A stretch of 64,000 nt of DNA from Sulfitobacter sediminilitoris (GCF_010667575.1 NZ_JAABNT010000010.1:113681-177680), one strand, 5' to 3'; shown: positions 34,209 through 43,246, counted from the first letter of the stretch. Numbers and translations are program-made. Notes: a model not told the origin generated them from the letters alone.

Positions 34209-35354
34209 ATGGAGACTTTTGATGTCATCGTGGTTGGGTTGGGCGCTATGGGAAGCGCTACGGCATATACCCTTGCAAAACGCGGAGCACGTGTGCTGGG
34301 CATTGATGCCAATCTGCCCCACAGTAAGCTTGGTTCATCGCATGGACCAACGCGAGCCACTCGCGAATCCTATTTTGAGTCACCGGAATATGTACCGCTT
34401 GCCCGCCGGTCCAATGATCTTTGGCGAAAGTTGGAGGCAGAAAGCAACGCTCGTTTGCTGGACATAAAAGGTGCGCTCTATTTCGCACCGCAGAACCATC
34501 CGCTTTTGAATGGTGTGTGCCTGGCGGCGGATCAACATGGTCTTGCTGTCGAGAAAATCGATACTGAGGAGGCTGAGCAGCGCTATCCCGGCTTTTCAGT
34601 CCCGGATGGCTGGCAAATTCTCCGCGAGCCGGGGGCGGGGCTTCTCCAAGCAGAGGCCTGTCTTGACGCATTTCGTGATCTTGCACGGCGGCATGGAGCA
34701 CAATTGCGCTTCCAGTCGGCAGCGACCAGATGGCGGCAAGAGGGAGGGGGCGTCGTCGTAACTGTGAATGGTGAAGAGATCAGCGCAGGCAGGCTCGTTC
34801 TGACATTGGGTCCTTGGGCATGCGATGCTTTTGCCAGTCTGGGTTTACCCTTGAAACCCCGGCGCATACCTGTGGTCTACTTCGACACAAAACAGCCCAA
34901 GAACTACGATCCTAATGACTTCTCGGTTTACTTCTGGGCCGCGCCTGAAGGATTTTTCGCGGGCAAGCCTCATTTCGATAACCTGGGTACAATGCTTCTG
35001 AGGCATGATGCCGGAGACGCGGCCTCACCGGATACCATACAGCGTGTAGTGACTGATAAAGACAGGGGGGAAGTTTCAGACTTTGCCGCCAAGTACATAC
35101 CGGGCCTTAATGACGGCATCCGATCTGCGCATGTGTGCATGTATACGATGACACCGGATAATCATTTCATTGTCGACCAGCATCCGAACATGCCTGACGT
35201 TACCATTGCGACGGGTTTTTCAGGACACGGCTTCAAGTTTGCGCCGATAATAGGTCAAATGCTCGCAGACCTCGCGCTTAACGGACACACAAGCCTTCCA
35301 GTCGGTTTCTTGTCAATCGACCGGTTTGCATCGAAACAAGCGGGCGCCGCTTGA
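34209..35354 (+). CDS. Monomeric sarcosine oxidase / N-methyl-amino-acid oxidase family protein
   Basis: From ATG 34209 (GGGAG upstream) the 381-residue flavoprotein has the FAD-binding start FDVIVVGLGAMGSATAYTLAKRG, the HGPTRATRESY segment near the flavin, the covalent-flavin cysteine context SAHVCMYTMTPDNHFIVD and GFSGHGFKFAP near the C-terminus. Members oxidise secondary N-methyl amines such as sarcosine, N-methyltryptophan or pipecolate, giving H2O2. The substrate cannot be told here. It is probably controlled by the divergent LysR gene. Confidence 0.88.
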   Translation: METFDVIVVGLGAMGSATAYTLAKRGARVLGIDANLPHSKLGSSHGPTRATRESYFESPEYVPLARRSNDLWRKLEAESNARLLDIKGALYFAPQNHPLLNGVCLAADQHGLAVEKIDTEEAEQRYPGFSVPDGWQILREPGAGLLQAEACLDAFRDLARRHGAQLRFQSAATRWRQEGGGVVVTVNGEEISAGRLVLTLGPWACDAFASLGLPLKPRRIPVVYFDTKQPKNYDPNDFSVYFWAAPEGFFAGKPHFDNLGTMLLRHDAGDAASPDTIQRVVTDKDRGEVSDFAAKYIPGLNDGIRSAHVCMYTMTPDNHFIVDQHPNMPDVTIATGFSGHGFKFAPIIGQMLADLALNGHTSLPVGFLSIDRFASKQAGAA

Positions 35355-35414
35355 GCTCGGTGCAAGATTGCGGCTACGCGGCAAGAGGTTTCCTTGAGGA
35401 CATTGAAGCCTGGT

Positions 35415-35449
35415 TTCGCAACACACTGTTTGCCCACAGTGTTTGCGAA
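35415..35449. repeat. Imperfect hairpin containing CACAGTGTTTGCGA
   Basis: TTCGCAA and CACTGT on the left pair with ACAGTG and TTGCGAA on the right, with one bulged base and a 6-nt loop. The right-arm sequence CCACAGTGTTTGCGA recurs at 36253-36269, and CCACAGTGTTTG again near 36281. It lies between the convergent oxidase and GDCCVxC genes and may be a bidirectional terminator or a small repeat family. Confidence 0.45.
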
Positions 35450-35461
35450 TACGAGATTAGA

Positions 35462-35680
35462 TCAGCCGCAACACGATCCACCTTCTTGGATCGGGGGACA
35501 AGGCACAGTTCCGTAGGAGCAATAGACACAGCAATCGCAGGGTAAAGGCTTGAGCACAGCCTTGCATGAGGAGCATTCGTAGAACCACTGACAAGCATCT
35601 GTCGGCATGGTCTCCGCTGCCTTGTGGCCACACTCGGGGCACGTGATTTCGCTTTCAAGGGTGAGGTTCAGATCATTCAA
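35462..35680 (-). CDS. GDCCVxC-type small cysteine-rich protein
   Basis: This 72-residue protein has an N-terminal zinc-ribbon-like pair (ITCPECGHKAAET...FYECSSCKAVLKP) and the signature CDCCVYCSYGTVPCPPIQ, then ends GGSCCG. Related GDCCVxC (seleno)proteins are small metal/thiol-associated proteins often found near mercury-resistance genes. The first motif residue here is Cys rather than Gly, and the Cys positions are Cys, not Sec. No mer gene is present nearby. Function unknown; a redox or metal-binding role is inferred. Confidence 0.82.
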   Translation of the reverse strand: MNDLNLTLESEITCPECGHKAAETMPTDACQWFYECSSCKAVLKPLPCDCCVYCSYGTVPCPPIQEGGSCCG

Positions 35681-35717
35681 CGTGCCACGTCAGAGTTATG
35701 AGAATATCAGCGTGTTT

Positions 35718-36179
35718 TCACTCGGGCCCAGGACCCACGGTCAATATCTTGCCGTTGCTCCAAACCAGCGCTTCATAGCACACCTCTGCTCCAGTGCCTC
35801 CACACCAGCCTCCATCACGTCCAATCAGAAGGAAACGGTCAGGACCCCAATCAATGAGACGCCAACCTGTTGCCTGCCATGCCATCGTCTCACCGTCCAA
35901 AATGAGATTAAGTATGCAGCCACCTGTTCCGCAGTAGAGCGACACAGCGGAAGAACATGCGTACTGGCTTTCGTCCACAAGTTCCGCGTTCACGGTCCCA
36001 AACTTGGAGCGTAGTTCGATTTCAGTGACAGCATCGCCTCGATCGAACTCGCCGTTTTCAAAGCTCTGGCAATCTGCTGCCGCGCGGTCGATGAGGCGTT
36101 GAGCTTCGGGCGAAACCGCCATTGCTGAACCGGCGCTCACAGTAAGCGCGACCAAAGCAGCGAAAATCCTTTGGACCAT
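35718..36179 (-). CDS. Secreted hypothetical protein with cysteine pairs
   Basis: The 153-residue product has a clear signal peptide (RIFAALVALTVSAGSAMA). The mature part has cysteines in DCQSFENGEF, YACSSAVSLYCGTGGC and DGGWCGGTGAEVCYEAL, which suggests disulphides in the periplasm. I recognise the general type of small roseobacter secreted proteins but no named family. It is followed by the GDCCVxC gene on the same strand, 37 bp apart, so the two may be co-transcribed. Confidence 0.7.
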   Translation of the reverse strand: MVQRIFAALVALTVSAGSAMAVSPEAQRLIDRAAADCQSFENGEFDRGDAVTEIELRSKFGTVNAELVDESQYACSSAVSLYCGTGGCILNLILDGETMAWQATGWRLIDWGPDRFLLIGRDGGWCGGTGAEVCYEALVWSNGKILTVGPGPE

Positions 36180-36519
36180 TTGTCAATTCCTCCCGTTCAA
36201 TCGGCTACACGATGTCCAGCGAGAGCTAAAGCAACCGTAACACACTCTTTGCCCCACAGTGTTTGCGATACAGTTTTCCACCACAGTGTTTGGGAACACA
36301 CTCGAAGACAGCGTGTTGTGTGGCGATATCGGCAACGGCAGCAATGCTACGATGGGCGGTCATCTGATGGTTTTAATCAGATGTCTCCGTTGAGCCCAAA
36401 CCGGGCCCGCCTCTGGCACTTTGCCTACGCAACTTCAGAGAAATTGTGCCGCCCCTTCTTCCGCATGAAGATGTTCCGTGGCAGAGTTGTTTTTTCAGTT
36501 AGCTGAAGGGATCGGGGAA
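36180..36519. other. Intergenic region with CACAGTGTTTG repeats
   Basis: The 340 bp between the divergent secreted-protein and sulfotransferase genes contain two CACAGTGTTTG copies (36255-36267 and 36282-36292) that match the hairpin at 35415-35449. No gene is convincing. Confidence 0.35.
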
Positions 36520-37416
36520 ATGAGCGAGCTGGATCAGCCGAAAAAGACAAGGGAAATCCACAACCACCATTTTGACTCGACTATTTGGAACGATTTCAAG
36601 TTTCGAGATGACGATATAATAATCGCCACCTACGCGAAGTCAGGAACTACTTGGGTTCAGCAAATCGTCAGCCAGCTGATCTTCAATGGCGTCGAAGGTC
36701 ACGACGTGGCCGAGATGTCGCCGTGGCTGGATCTTCGGGTTCCCCCGAAAGAGATCAAGCTGCCTGAGGTTGCGGCGCAAACTCATCGACGCTTCCTCAA
36801 AACTCACCTGCCGGTAGACGCGCTCGTTTTCTCGCAAAAAGCCAAATACATTTACATCGCCCGCGATGGCCGCGACGTAGTCTGGAGCTTCCACAACCAC
36901 CATGCCAACGCGAATGACGCATGGTATGAGGTCCTCAACGAAACCCCCGGCCGGGTTGGGCCGCCGATCGAGCGACCGACACCTGACATCGTGCAGTACT
37001 TCCGGGAGTGGTTGGAAAAAGATGGCTATCCGATGTGGCCCTTCTGGGAAAACATCCGAACTTGGTGGGAGATTCGCCATCTGCCAAACGTGCATTTGAT
37101 CCACTTCGAAGCGCTCAAACGCGATATGCCGGGAGAAATTCGCCGCATCGCCGATTTCCTTGACATCGAGATTGACGATGGCCGCTGGGAAGCGATCCTG
37201 GAGCACTGTTCATTCGACTATATGAAGGCGAATGCGAGCAAGTCGGTGCCTATGGGCGGAATCTTTTGGGACGGCGGTGCAGAGACTTTCATCCACCGCG
37301 GTGTGAACGGTCGATGGCGCGACATTCTTCCCGACGATGACAAGGCCCGCTATGAAGCCAGAGCCTTGACTGAACTCGGGCAAGAATGCAGCAGCTGGCT
37401 AGCGTCTGGAGTATAG
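36520..37416 (+). CDS. Sulfotransferase-domain protein
   Basis: From ATG 36520 (GGGGA upstream) the 298-residue protein shows the PAPS-binding elements of cytosolic-type sulfotransferases: the 5'-phosphosulfate loop YAKSGTTWVQQI (about residues 42-53) and the 3'-phosphate motif YIARDGRDVVWSFHNH (about 110-125). It would transfer sulfate from PAPS to a hydroxyl or amine acceptor, which is unknown. It is a single gene next to an IS6 element, consistent with acquired cargo. Confidence 0.9.
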   Translation: MSELDQPKKTREIHNHHFDSTIWNDFKFRDDDIIIATYAKSGTTWVQQIVSQLIFNGVEGHDVAEMSPWLDLRVPPKEIKLPEVAAQTHRRFLKTHLPVDALVFSQKAKYIYIARDGRDVVWSFHNHHANANDAWYEVLNETPGRVGPPIERPTPDIVQYFREWLEKDGYPMWPFWENIRTWWEIRHLPNVHLIHFEALKRDMPGEIRRIADFLDIEIDDGRWEAILEHCSFDYMKANASKSVPMGGIFWDGGAETFIHRGVNGRWRDILPDDDKARYEARALTELGQECSSWLASGV

Positions 37417-37527
37417 CGGCTCCGGAGGAACTCAGGTGCGCCCAATCTGAAGTGCACCTTTGAGGGTGGACCGCAGTCATTCCGGGTCATCGCCCTACGG
37501 CGTTTGGAGTCAACAAGTAGAGGCGCG

Positions 37528-38342
37528 GGTACTGTCAGAACAAACTAGCTTGAGGCGGGCAGGGCGGTTTCGTAGCCTCACCGGATGACCAAACCTGATC
37601 CATTTCGTTATTTTAAAACGAGCCGCGAGATTATCCGCCTGGCGGTAATGCTGTACGTCCGTTTCCCTCTGTCCCTTCGAAATGTCGAGGATCTGCTGCA
37701 CGAACGCGGCATCGATATCAGCCATGAAGCGGTGAGATACTGGTGGCACCGGTTCGGCCCGATGTTCGCTTCCGAGATACGAAAGCGACGGATTGAGGGC
37801 ATGAAGTCCAGCCGATGGCGTTGGCATCTCGACGAGATGTTCGTCAAGATTAACGGCGAGCGGCACTACCTTTGGCGGGCGGTCGATCATGAGGGCGAGG
37901 TGCTGGAAAGCTTTGCGACGAAGACACGCGATAAGAAGGCGGCCCTGAAATTCTTAAAGAAAGCAATGCGTAAGCATGGTTGCCCGGAGGTGTTCGTCAC
38001 GGATCTGCTGCGGTCCTATGGCGCCGCGCTGAAGGAGATCGGCGCGGCACACAGGCAGGAAACCGGTCGCTGGCTGAACAATGGGGCAGAGAATTTACAT
38101 CTGCCGTTCCGACGCCGAGAGAGGGCGATGCTTCGCTTCCGGCGCATGCGAAGTTTTCAGAAATTCGACGCCGTCCACGCATCCGCTTACAACCACTTTA
38201 ATCAGGAACGCAGCCTTTCAACTCGAACGAATTTCAAACTCAACCGCGCCGCCGCTCTTGCTGAGTGGCGCGGTCTCGGTGCGGCATAAAGGGCAGTCAT
38301 ATTGTCCTTGCAGAGACGAGTTCGAATTGGTCTGACAGCACC
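37528..38342 (+). mobile_element. Complete IS6-family insertion sequence
   Basis: Terminal inverted repeats GGTACTGTCAGAACAA (left) and GGTGCTGTCAGACCAA (right, reverse strand) bound an 815-bp element with one transposase. The 8-bp flanks (GAGGCGCG and GCCACAAA) do not match, so no target duplication remains. IS6-type elements move by cointegrate formation, so mismatched flanks suggest rearrangement after or during insertion. Confidence 0.88.
37585..38289 (+). CDS. IS6-family transposase
   Basis: The 234-residue protein is full length for IS6. It shows an HTH-like N-terminus (LSLRNVEDLLHERGIDISHEAVRYWW) and the DDE residues in WHLDEMFVKI, EVFVTDLLRSYGAA and NGAENLHLPFRRRERAM. It appears intact and the element could still be active. 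Confidence 0.93.
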   Translation: MTKPDPFRYFKTSREIIRLAVMLYVRFPLSLRNVEDLLHERGIDISHEAVRYWWHRFGPMFASEIRKRRIEGMKSSRWRWHLDEMFVKINGERHYLWRAVDHEGEVLESFATKTRDKKAALKFLKKAMRKHGCPEVFVTDLLRSYGAALKEIGAAHRQETGRWLNNGAENLHLPFRRRERAMLRFRRMRSFQKFDAVHASAYNHFNQERSLSTRTNFKLNRAAALAEWRGLGAA

Positions 38343-38540
38343 GCCACAAACCTTAGACGAAGCTGTCATCCGACAAAAACCTTCAGATGACCGAGCTGAG
38401 CCCCCACCGGACCTGCTGTGATTCGAAGGCTTGCAGATGCAGCAACGCGATTGAACAAGACGCCAGCGCCACCGCAGCAAGAAAAGCAATGGTTCGGTCC
38501 AGACACAGCCGGTTGTTTTTAGGTCACTCCGAGTTGACCG

Positions 38541-39491
38541 TCACCAGTATTTGGAAAGAAACTGGGCGATGTCGTGGTGACTCCTCTCGGCATCGTCCAC
38601 AAGACCAAGCTGGGTGAAGAACCCGTGAATCATTCCGGCATAGTCAATTTGCTCGACAGTTACCCCTGCAGACGTAAGTTGTTCGCCATATGCGATGCCC
38701 TCGTCATGTAACACGTCGCATTCGGCTGTGATGATCAATGCGGGCGGCAGGCCGGAATGCGACGCTGCATTTTTTGGGCAAGCGCGCCAATCATCATGCA
38801 GGGCGGGATCAGGAAGATAGCGATCCCTGAACCACGTCACGGTCCCCGCTTCTAGAACGCCATACCCCTGCGCATAGCGCGCATGTGATGGAGTGCTGCC
38901 GCGATAATCGATGACCGGATAGACCAAAACCTGCGCGGAAAGAGCGGGCTCGCCCTCAGACCGCGCCATAAGCGCGACCACGGCTGCGAGGTTGGCACCG
39001 GCACTGTCGCCGCAGACCGCCAAACGGGTTGGATCGATGCCAAGCTCTGCAGCCTTCGCCGAAACCCAGAGGGTCGCTTGATATGCATCCTCCGTTGCTG
39101 CCGGAAACGGGTACTCTGGTCCCATACGATAGTCGACCGACACCACGGTCGATCCCGTGGCGTGGGCGAGAAACCGCGCGGCAGTGTCATGCGTGTTGAG
39201 ACTTCCGAAGACATGTCCCCCGCCGTGGAAGAACACGATCGCGGGCACTTCGGTGGCGGCCGAACTCCGGTATATGCGGACCGAAACATCGCCGTAGTCG
39301 GAACCGGTGGCCGTGTTGACAACCGCATGCACCTCGGGGGGCGGGTAGCTCTCAAGCCGCGCGGCAGACAGGTTCTCGACGAGCGCGCGCGCGGCCTGCG
39401 TTGACAGATCATGCACCTTCGGGATGCCAAGCTCGGCCATCTTCTTCAACACCGCGCGCACCTGCGGATGAACGTCAGACGGCACACTCAC
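38541..39491 (-). CDS. Alpha/beta hydrolase of the hormone-sensitive-lipase family
   Basis: This 316-residue esterase has the oxyanion motif HGGGHVFGS, the nucleophile elbow GDSAGAN, and the acid and histidine in ITAECDVLHDEG and GMIHGFFTQ. Its start overlaps the stop of the monooxygenase gene (39488) by 4 bp, so the two are one operon. Baeyer-Villiger monooxygenases are often paired with an esterase that hydrolyses the ester they make, which is the probable role. The ketone substrate is unknown. Confidence 0.9.
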   Translation of the reverse strand: MSVPSDVHPQVRAVLKKMAELGIPKVHDLSTQAARALVENLSAARLESYPPPEVHAVVNTATGSDYGDVSVRIYRSSAATEVPAIVFFHGGGHVFGSLNTHDTAARFLAHATGSTVVSVDYRMGPEYPFPAATEDAYQATLWVSAKAAELGIDPTRLAVCGDSAGANLAAVVALMARSEGEPALSAQVLVYPVIDYRGSTPSHARYAQGYGVLEAGTVTWFRDRYLPDPALHDDWRACPKNAASHSGLPPALIITAECDVLHDEGIAYGEQLTSAGVTVEQIDYAGMIHGFFTQLGLVDDAERSHHDIAQFLSKYW

Positions 39492-40969
39492 GCGCTTGCC
39501 CTATTGCCGTCATAGACGAACACCTCGTCAGTCAGATCGATCTGCGGAAACTCGTCCTTTTCGTGCCAATAATCCTGCGTGTGCTGCCAGTCCCGCGTGG
39601 TGCCGCGCTTCGGAAGCAAGTGCATCCCGCGCATCAGGTATCCAGGATTGAAATCCTTAGGATCCATCCACGGGCCGAGCGTCATGTCCTGCTCGGCAGC
39701 CCGCAGCATCGGCTCGACGCGTTTTGCACCCTTGGCTTTCATGTGGGTCAATAGGCGGCATACGAAGTCCGCGATAAGCTCGGAGCGCAGAGTCCAACTG
39801 GCGCGGAAATAGCCAAAGACCCAGACCATGTTGGGCATGCCGGTAAACATCATACCCCGATAGGTCAGAGTTTCGTGGAAATCGAGCGGTGCACCATCGA
39901 TGATGAAGTCGATATCACCGAGCACATTGAGGTTAAAACCGGTCGCCGTGACGATGATGTCCGCTTCAATCTTGTCGCCGGATTTCAATTGAATTCCGCT
40001 GTCCGTGAAGCGCTCTATTTCATCGGTGATGACGGAGGCATGGCCGTCGCGGATAGCCTGAAACAGATCACCGTCAGGAACTAGCGCAAGACGCTGCCGC
40101 CATGGGCGATAACCAGGCGAGAAGTGCTTTTCGATATCGACCTTCTCTCCCGCATGCGCGCGCACGAGCGCCAACAATTCTTGCCTGACCTCCTCCGGTT
40201 CTGCGGCGCAGCGCTGAATAAAAGCGTTCTGATCGAAGAGAATGCGTTTTCGCACGATTGGATGGATCACATCTTCGTCGATCTCGATTTCTCGCAGCGC
40301 CTGCGCCAATTCATGCACATTTGGACGGATGAAAAAGTACGTCGGCGAGCGCTGAAGCATCGTCACATGCGCACATTTTCCGGCCATCGCCGGGACAATC
40401 GTCGCGGCCGTTGCGCCCGAGCCAATGACGACCACGCGCTTGTCGGACGTGTCGAAGTCTTCTGGCCAGTTCTGCGGGTGAATGATCTGTCCACCAAAAT
40501 CCGCCATCCCGTCCCAATTCGGCGTGTAGCCCTTGTCGTGCCGGTAATAGCCCTGACACATCCAAAGAAAACCGGCAGTGAACTCGCGCGTTTCTCCGGT
40601 ATCGAGATTGGTTGCCGAGAGCGTCCAGAGATTGTCGTCACTCGACCAACGCGCGGCTTGGACATGATGGCGATAGCGGATGTGCTGCGCGATATCGTTT
40701 TCCTCGATGACCTCTTCCAAATAGCGCATGATTTCCGTGCCACTGGCGATCGGAGGTCCAACCCAGGGCTTGAAGCGGTAGCCAAATGTATAAAGGTCGC
40801 TGTCGGAGCGAATACCGGGATATCGGTGCGTCTTCCAGGTCCCGCCGAACCCATTCTGACTTTCGAGTATCGCGAAGGACGCATCGGGCAACTGGTCTTG
40901 CAAGTGGTAGGCTGCGGCTATGCCGGAAATGCCCGCACCCACAATCAGAACATCAAAGTGCTCAGGCAT
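39488..40969 (-). CDS. Flavin-containing (Baeyer-Villiger type) monooxygenase
   Basis: The 493-residue protein has FAD-binding VLIVGAGISGIAAAYHL at the N-terminus, the type I BVMO fingerprint FGGQIIHPQNWP (residues 158-169, pattern F-x-G-x3-H-x3-W-P) and the NADPH-binding VVVIGSGATAATIVPAM (about 180-196). It inserts one oxygen atom next to a carbonyl, turning ketones into esters or lactones. The sequence resembles EthA-like enzymes in length and C-terminus. It is first in an operon with the esterase. Confidence 0.9.
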   Translation of the reverse strand: MPEHFDVLIVGAGISGIAAAYHLQDQLPDASFAILESQNGFGGTWKTHRYPGIRSDSDLYTFGYRFKPWVGPPIASGTEIMRYLEEVIEENDIAQHIRYRHHVQAARWSSDDNLWTLSATNLDTGETREFTAGFLWMCQGYYRHDKGYTPNWDGMADFGGQIIHPQNWPEDFDTSDKRVVVIGSGATAATIVPAMAGKCAHVTMLQRSPTYFFIRPNVHELAQALREIEIDEDVIHPIVRKRILFDQNAFIQRCAAEPEEVRQELLALVRAHAGEKVDIEKHFSPGYRPWRQRLALVPDGDLFQAIRDGHASVITDEIERFTDSGIQLKSGDKIEADIIVTATGFNLNVLGDIDFIIDGAPLDFHETLTYRGMMFTGMPNMVWVFGYFRASWTLRSELIADFVCRLLTHMKAKGAKRVEPMLRAAEQDMTLGPWMDPKDFNPGYLMRGMHLLPKRGTTRDWQHTQDYWHEKDEFPQIDLTDEVFVYDGNRASA

Positions 40970-41430
40970 TCAATTGCTCTCTTCTGTCTACTTCATTTTA
41001 AAGCAGGTTAGAGCGCTGCCTTCCTCAGTGACAAATCAATTCTGCCGCAGATATCGCTCAAATACGTCTGACACCGCACCGCTTCATACCGGAAGCGTGG
41101 CAATTCGCTTCCCGGAACGCATCAACTTACACATTGGGCTCGACTCGGTCATCGGAGTATTTTCGTCGGATGACCCTGTAGCCACCGAGAGCGGTCACTC
41201 ATGACAAGCCAGCACCACGGCAACATCCGATTTTGCACTGTAGCGAACGCTTTTACGAACATCGGCCATTCGCTGCGGCTGCGCCCGATGTCTCATGAGC
41301 GGTACAAATCTGACGTTCAGGTCCACGGCTCCAAAGCCCGTTCTTCCCGATGGCGTCTAGCCAAAAGAACTGGCTAGTCTGGAAAAAGTATGCTCCTCTA
41401 AACCGGTTCGCATGCAAAAGCATCCGAAGA
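40970..41430. other. Intergenic region upstream of nrtS
   Basis: The 461 bp between the divergent monooxygenase and nrtS contain near 41222-41290 a sequence like the dispersed repeat core (ATTTTGCACTGTAGCGAACG then ATCGGCCATTCGCTGCGGCT). No gene is convincing; the frame from 41350 to 41430 is an unlikely N-terminal extension of nrtS. Confidence 0.35.
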
Positions 41431-41751
41431 ATGATCACAGCGCCGACTTGGCCGGTGAGATACTTATTGGAGACACTGATTACACAGTCCGAACCCAGCA
41501 TACCGGAATTGCTGTTCGGCGGGGGCACTCCACGGAAAGCAGCTATGACGGCTTTGGTGGTTGGAACAGTTCTGACCGGCATCAATCATGGTGACGGTAT
41601 CCTCGCGGGCGACTACCCTCCTGTGGTCAAGATTATCCTGACCTATTGCGTTCCTTACTGCGTCACGAGTTGGGGGGCTGCGACTGGCAAGCTTGCACAG
41701 TACCGAGACAATCAGGCCAAAGTGGTTCTACATGAGGAGGTTCGACGATGA
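41431..41751 (+). CDS. nrtS: NrtS-type nitrate/nitrite transporter subunit
   Basis: From ATG 41431 the 106-residue protein carries two hydrophobic segments with the NrtS pattern TALVVGTVLTGINHGDGILAGDYPP and VVKIILTYCVPYCVTSWGAA. NrtS is a small inner-membrane protein implicated in nitrate/nitrite transport, often next to a nucleotide cyclase. Its stop overlaps the ATG of the cyclase gene (ATGA, 41748-41751), so the pair is translationally coupled. The start could also be ATG 41350. Confidence 0.72.
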   Translation: MITAPTWPVRYLLETLITQSEPSIPELLFGGGTPRKAAMTALVVGTVLTGINHGDGILAGDYPPVVKIILTYCVPYCVTSWGAATGKLAQYRDNQAKVVLHEEVRR

Positions 41752-43046
41752 ATGCAGAGCAGTTCTTTAATCAAAAATCGATTCTTGATCTGAGCTTTTT
41801 CAACTTCAAGAACGCGATTACCGCAGCATATTTCGCGAACCAAGACTTCGAGATTCTGCGTACCAACGACAATTTCCGCGCTTTTTTTCCACTGCTGGGA
41901 AATGTCTCCAACGTCTCAATGTTTGATGTGCTCGAACAGCTCGGACTTCCCGGTGTCCAGATCGATACATACAAATCGGAATTGTTGGAAAACGGTTCGG
42001 TCTTGCTGCCCAAGGTTGAGATTTCCGCGAACGGAGAAGACCGGATCTACTCGCTGCTGTCCACGTTCACACAAGACGCTGATTTCACCTACCTAAACGG
42101 CATCCAAGGCCAGTTCGTCGACCGGACGGCAGAATGGTCGCTTCGCAAGGAACGCGAGGAACTTCTGGAACAGAAGCTGCGGGACCGCGAGCTGATCGAA
42201 GCGAAATCCAGGGAACTGCAGAACCTTGCAACCCGGCTGGCGAAATACCTTTCACCACAGATCTACAAGAGCATCTTCTCGGAAAGTGAAGACACGTCGC
42301 ATGTGCATAGGCGCAAGACACTGAACATTTTCTTTTCCGACATCGTCCAGTTCACCGATCTCAGCGACACGCTCGAACCCGAACGCCTTGCCGACGTCGT
42401 GAATTCCTATCTGTCCGAAATGACCAATATTGCGCTTGAGTGTGGCGGAACCATCGACAAGTTCATCGGGGACGCCATCATGGTCTTTTTCGGGGATCCT
42501 GAAACGGAGGGTGAAGCCGAGGATGCGCTTCGGTGCGTCGAAATGGCCGTAAGAATGCAGGAAAGGGTCGCCCAGTTGCAGAGCAAATGGCGAAAGAAAG
42601 GCGTCACCAACGGGCTGAAGGTACGAATGGGTATCGCAACTGGTTTCTGTACGGTCGGCAACTTCGGCTCAGACCAAAGGCTCGACTACACCGTTCTTGG
42701 CAGCCCGGTCAATCTGGCCTCTCGGTTGCAGAGTGTTGCGGAACCTAACAAGATCGTAATGGATGAAAACACATTCAACTTGGTAGAAACTGTCGTCTCG
42801 GCGGACCTTGCCGGGGAGTTTCAGCCGCGCGGATTTGCGCGCCCGGTACGTTATTACGAGTTGAAGACCCTGGCTCAAGAAGCGCGGCATGAAGTTCAGA
42901 AACAACTGTCGCACGTGGGAAAGCATGTCGAAGTCATGCTCTATGACAGTGGAGATATCCGCGGTGCCATTGAGGAACTGCGCGAAATACAGAACAAGTT
43001 TGAGGCCCTGCTGGCGAAAAATGAAAAGGATGCTTCGCCACCCTAA
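41748..43046 (+). CDS. Class III adenylyl cyclase with N-terminal PAS-like domain
   Basis: The 432-residue protein has a PAS-like sensor region (about 20-125), a coiled-coil linker (about 130-168, ERELLEQKLRDRELIEAKS-like) and a class III cyclase domain (about 188-375). Metal-binding aspartates are D198 (FFSDIVQFTDLS) and D242 (DKFIGDAIMVFFGDP); the K238/Asp pair (DKF, LDYTVLG) predicts ATP as substrate, and NLASR supplies the transition-state residues. No membrane segment is seen. Coupling to nrtS suggests that cAMP output responds to nitrate/nitrite transport or redox state, which is inference. Confidence 0.88.
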   Translation: MNAEQFFNQKSILDLSFFNFKNAITAAYFANQDFEILRTNDNFRAFFPLLGNVSNVSMFDVLEQLGLPGVQIDTYKSELLENGSVLLPKVEISANGEDRIYSLLSTFTQDADFTYLNGIQGQFVDRTAEWSLRKEREELLEQKLRDRELIEAKSRELQNLATRLAKYLSPQIYKSIFSESEDTSHVHRRKTLNIFFSDIVQFTDLSDTLEPERLADVVNSYLSEMTNIALECGGTIDKFIGDAIMVFFGDPETEGEAEDALRCVEMAVRMQERVAQLQSKWRKKGVTNGLKVRMGIATGFCTVGNFGSDQRLDYTVLGSPVNLASRLQSVAEPNKIVMDENTFNLVETVVSADLAGEFQPRGFARPVRYYELKTLAQEARHEVQKQLSHVGKHVEVMLYDSGDIRGAIEELREIQNKFEALLAKNEKDASPP

Positions 43047-43246
43047 TGACATCGGGTTCGGGCTTCATTTGATCTATCAAAGGTGAAACGCCACAGGCTC
43101 TTTGCGACTGCCGGCCTAACGCAACAAACTCCGTTGCACGCAAGATAACTCGACAACCTAAGACGATCTGTAGGTCTTGCTCGCGCTAGCCTTCGCTTAT
43201 GCGCGCCTAGCTCCGGCTCAACGACCGTCACAATTGCTTGTGGACA

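Noticed and set aside
35462..35680. Selenocysteine in the GDCCVxC protein
   Set aside because: All motif positions are ordinary cysteine codons and the frame ends at a normal stop after GGSCCG.
37520..38350. Target duplication for the IS6 element
   Set aside because: The 8-bp flanks GAGGCGCG and GCCACAAA do not match, so no duplication can be claimed.
40124..41011. 295-codon plus-strand frame
   Set aside because: Shadow of the Baeyer-Villiger monooxygenase, whose FAD and fingerprint motifs are on the minus strand.
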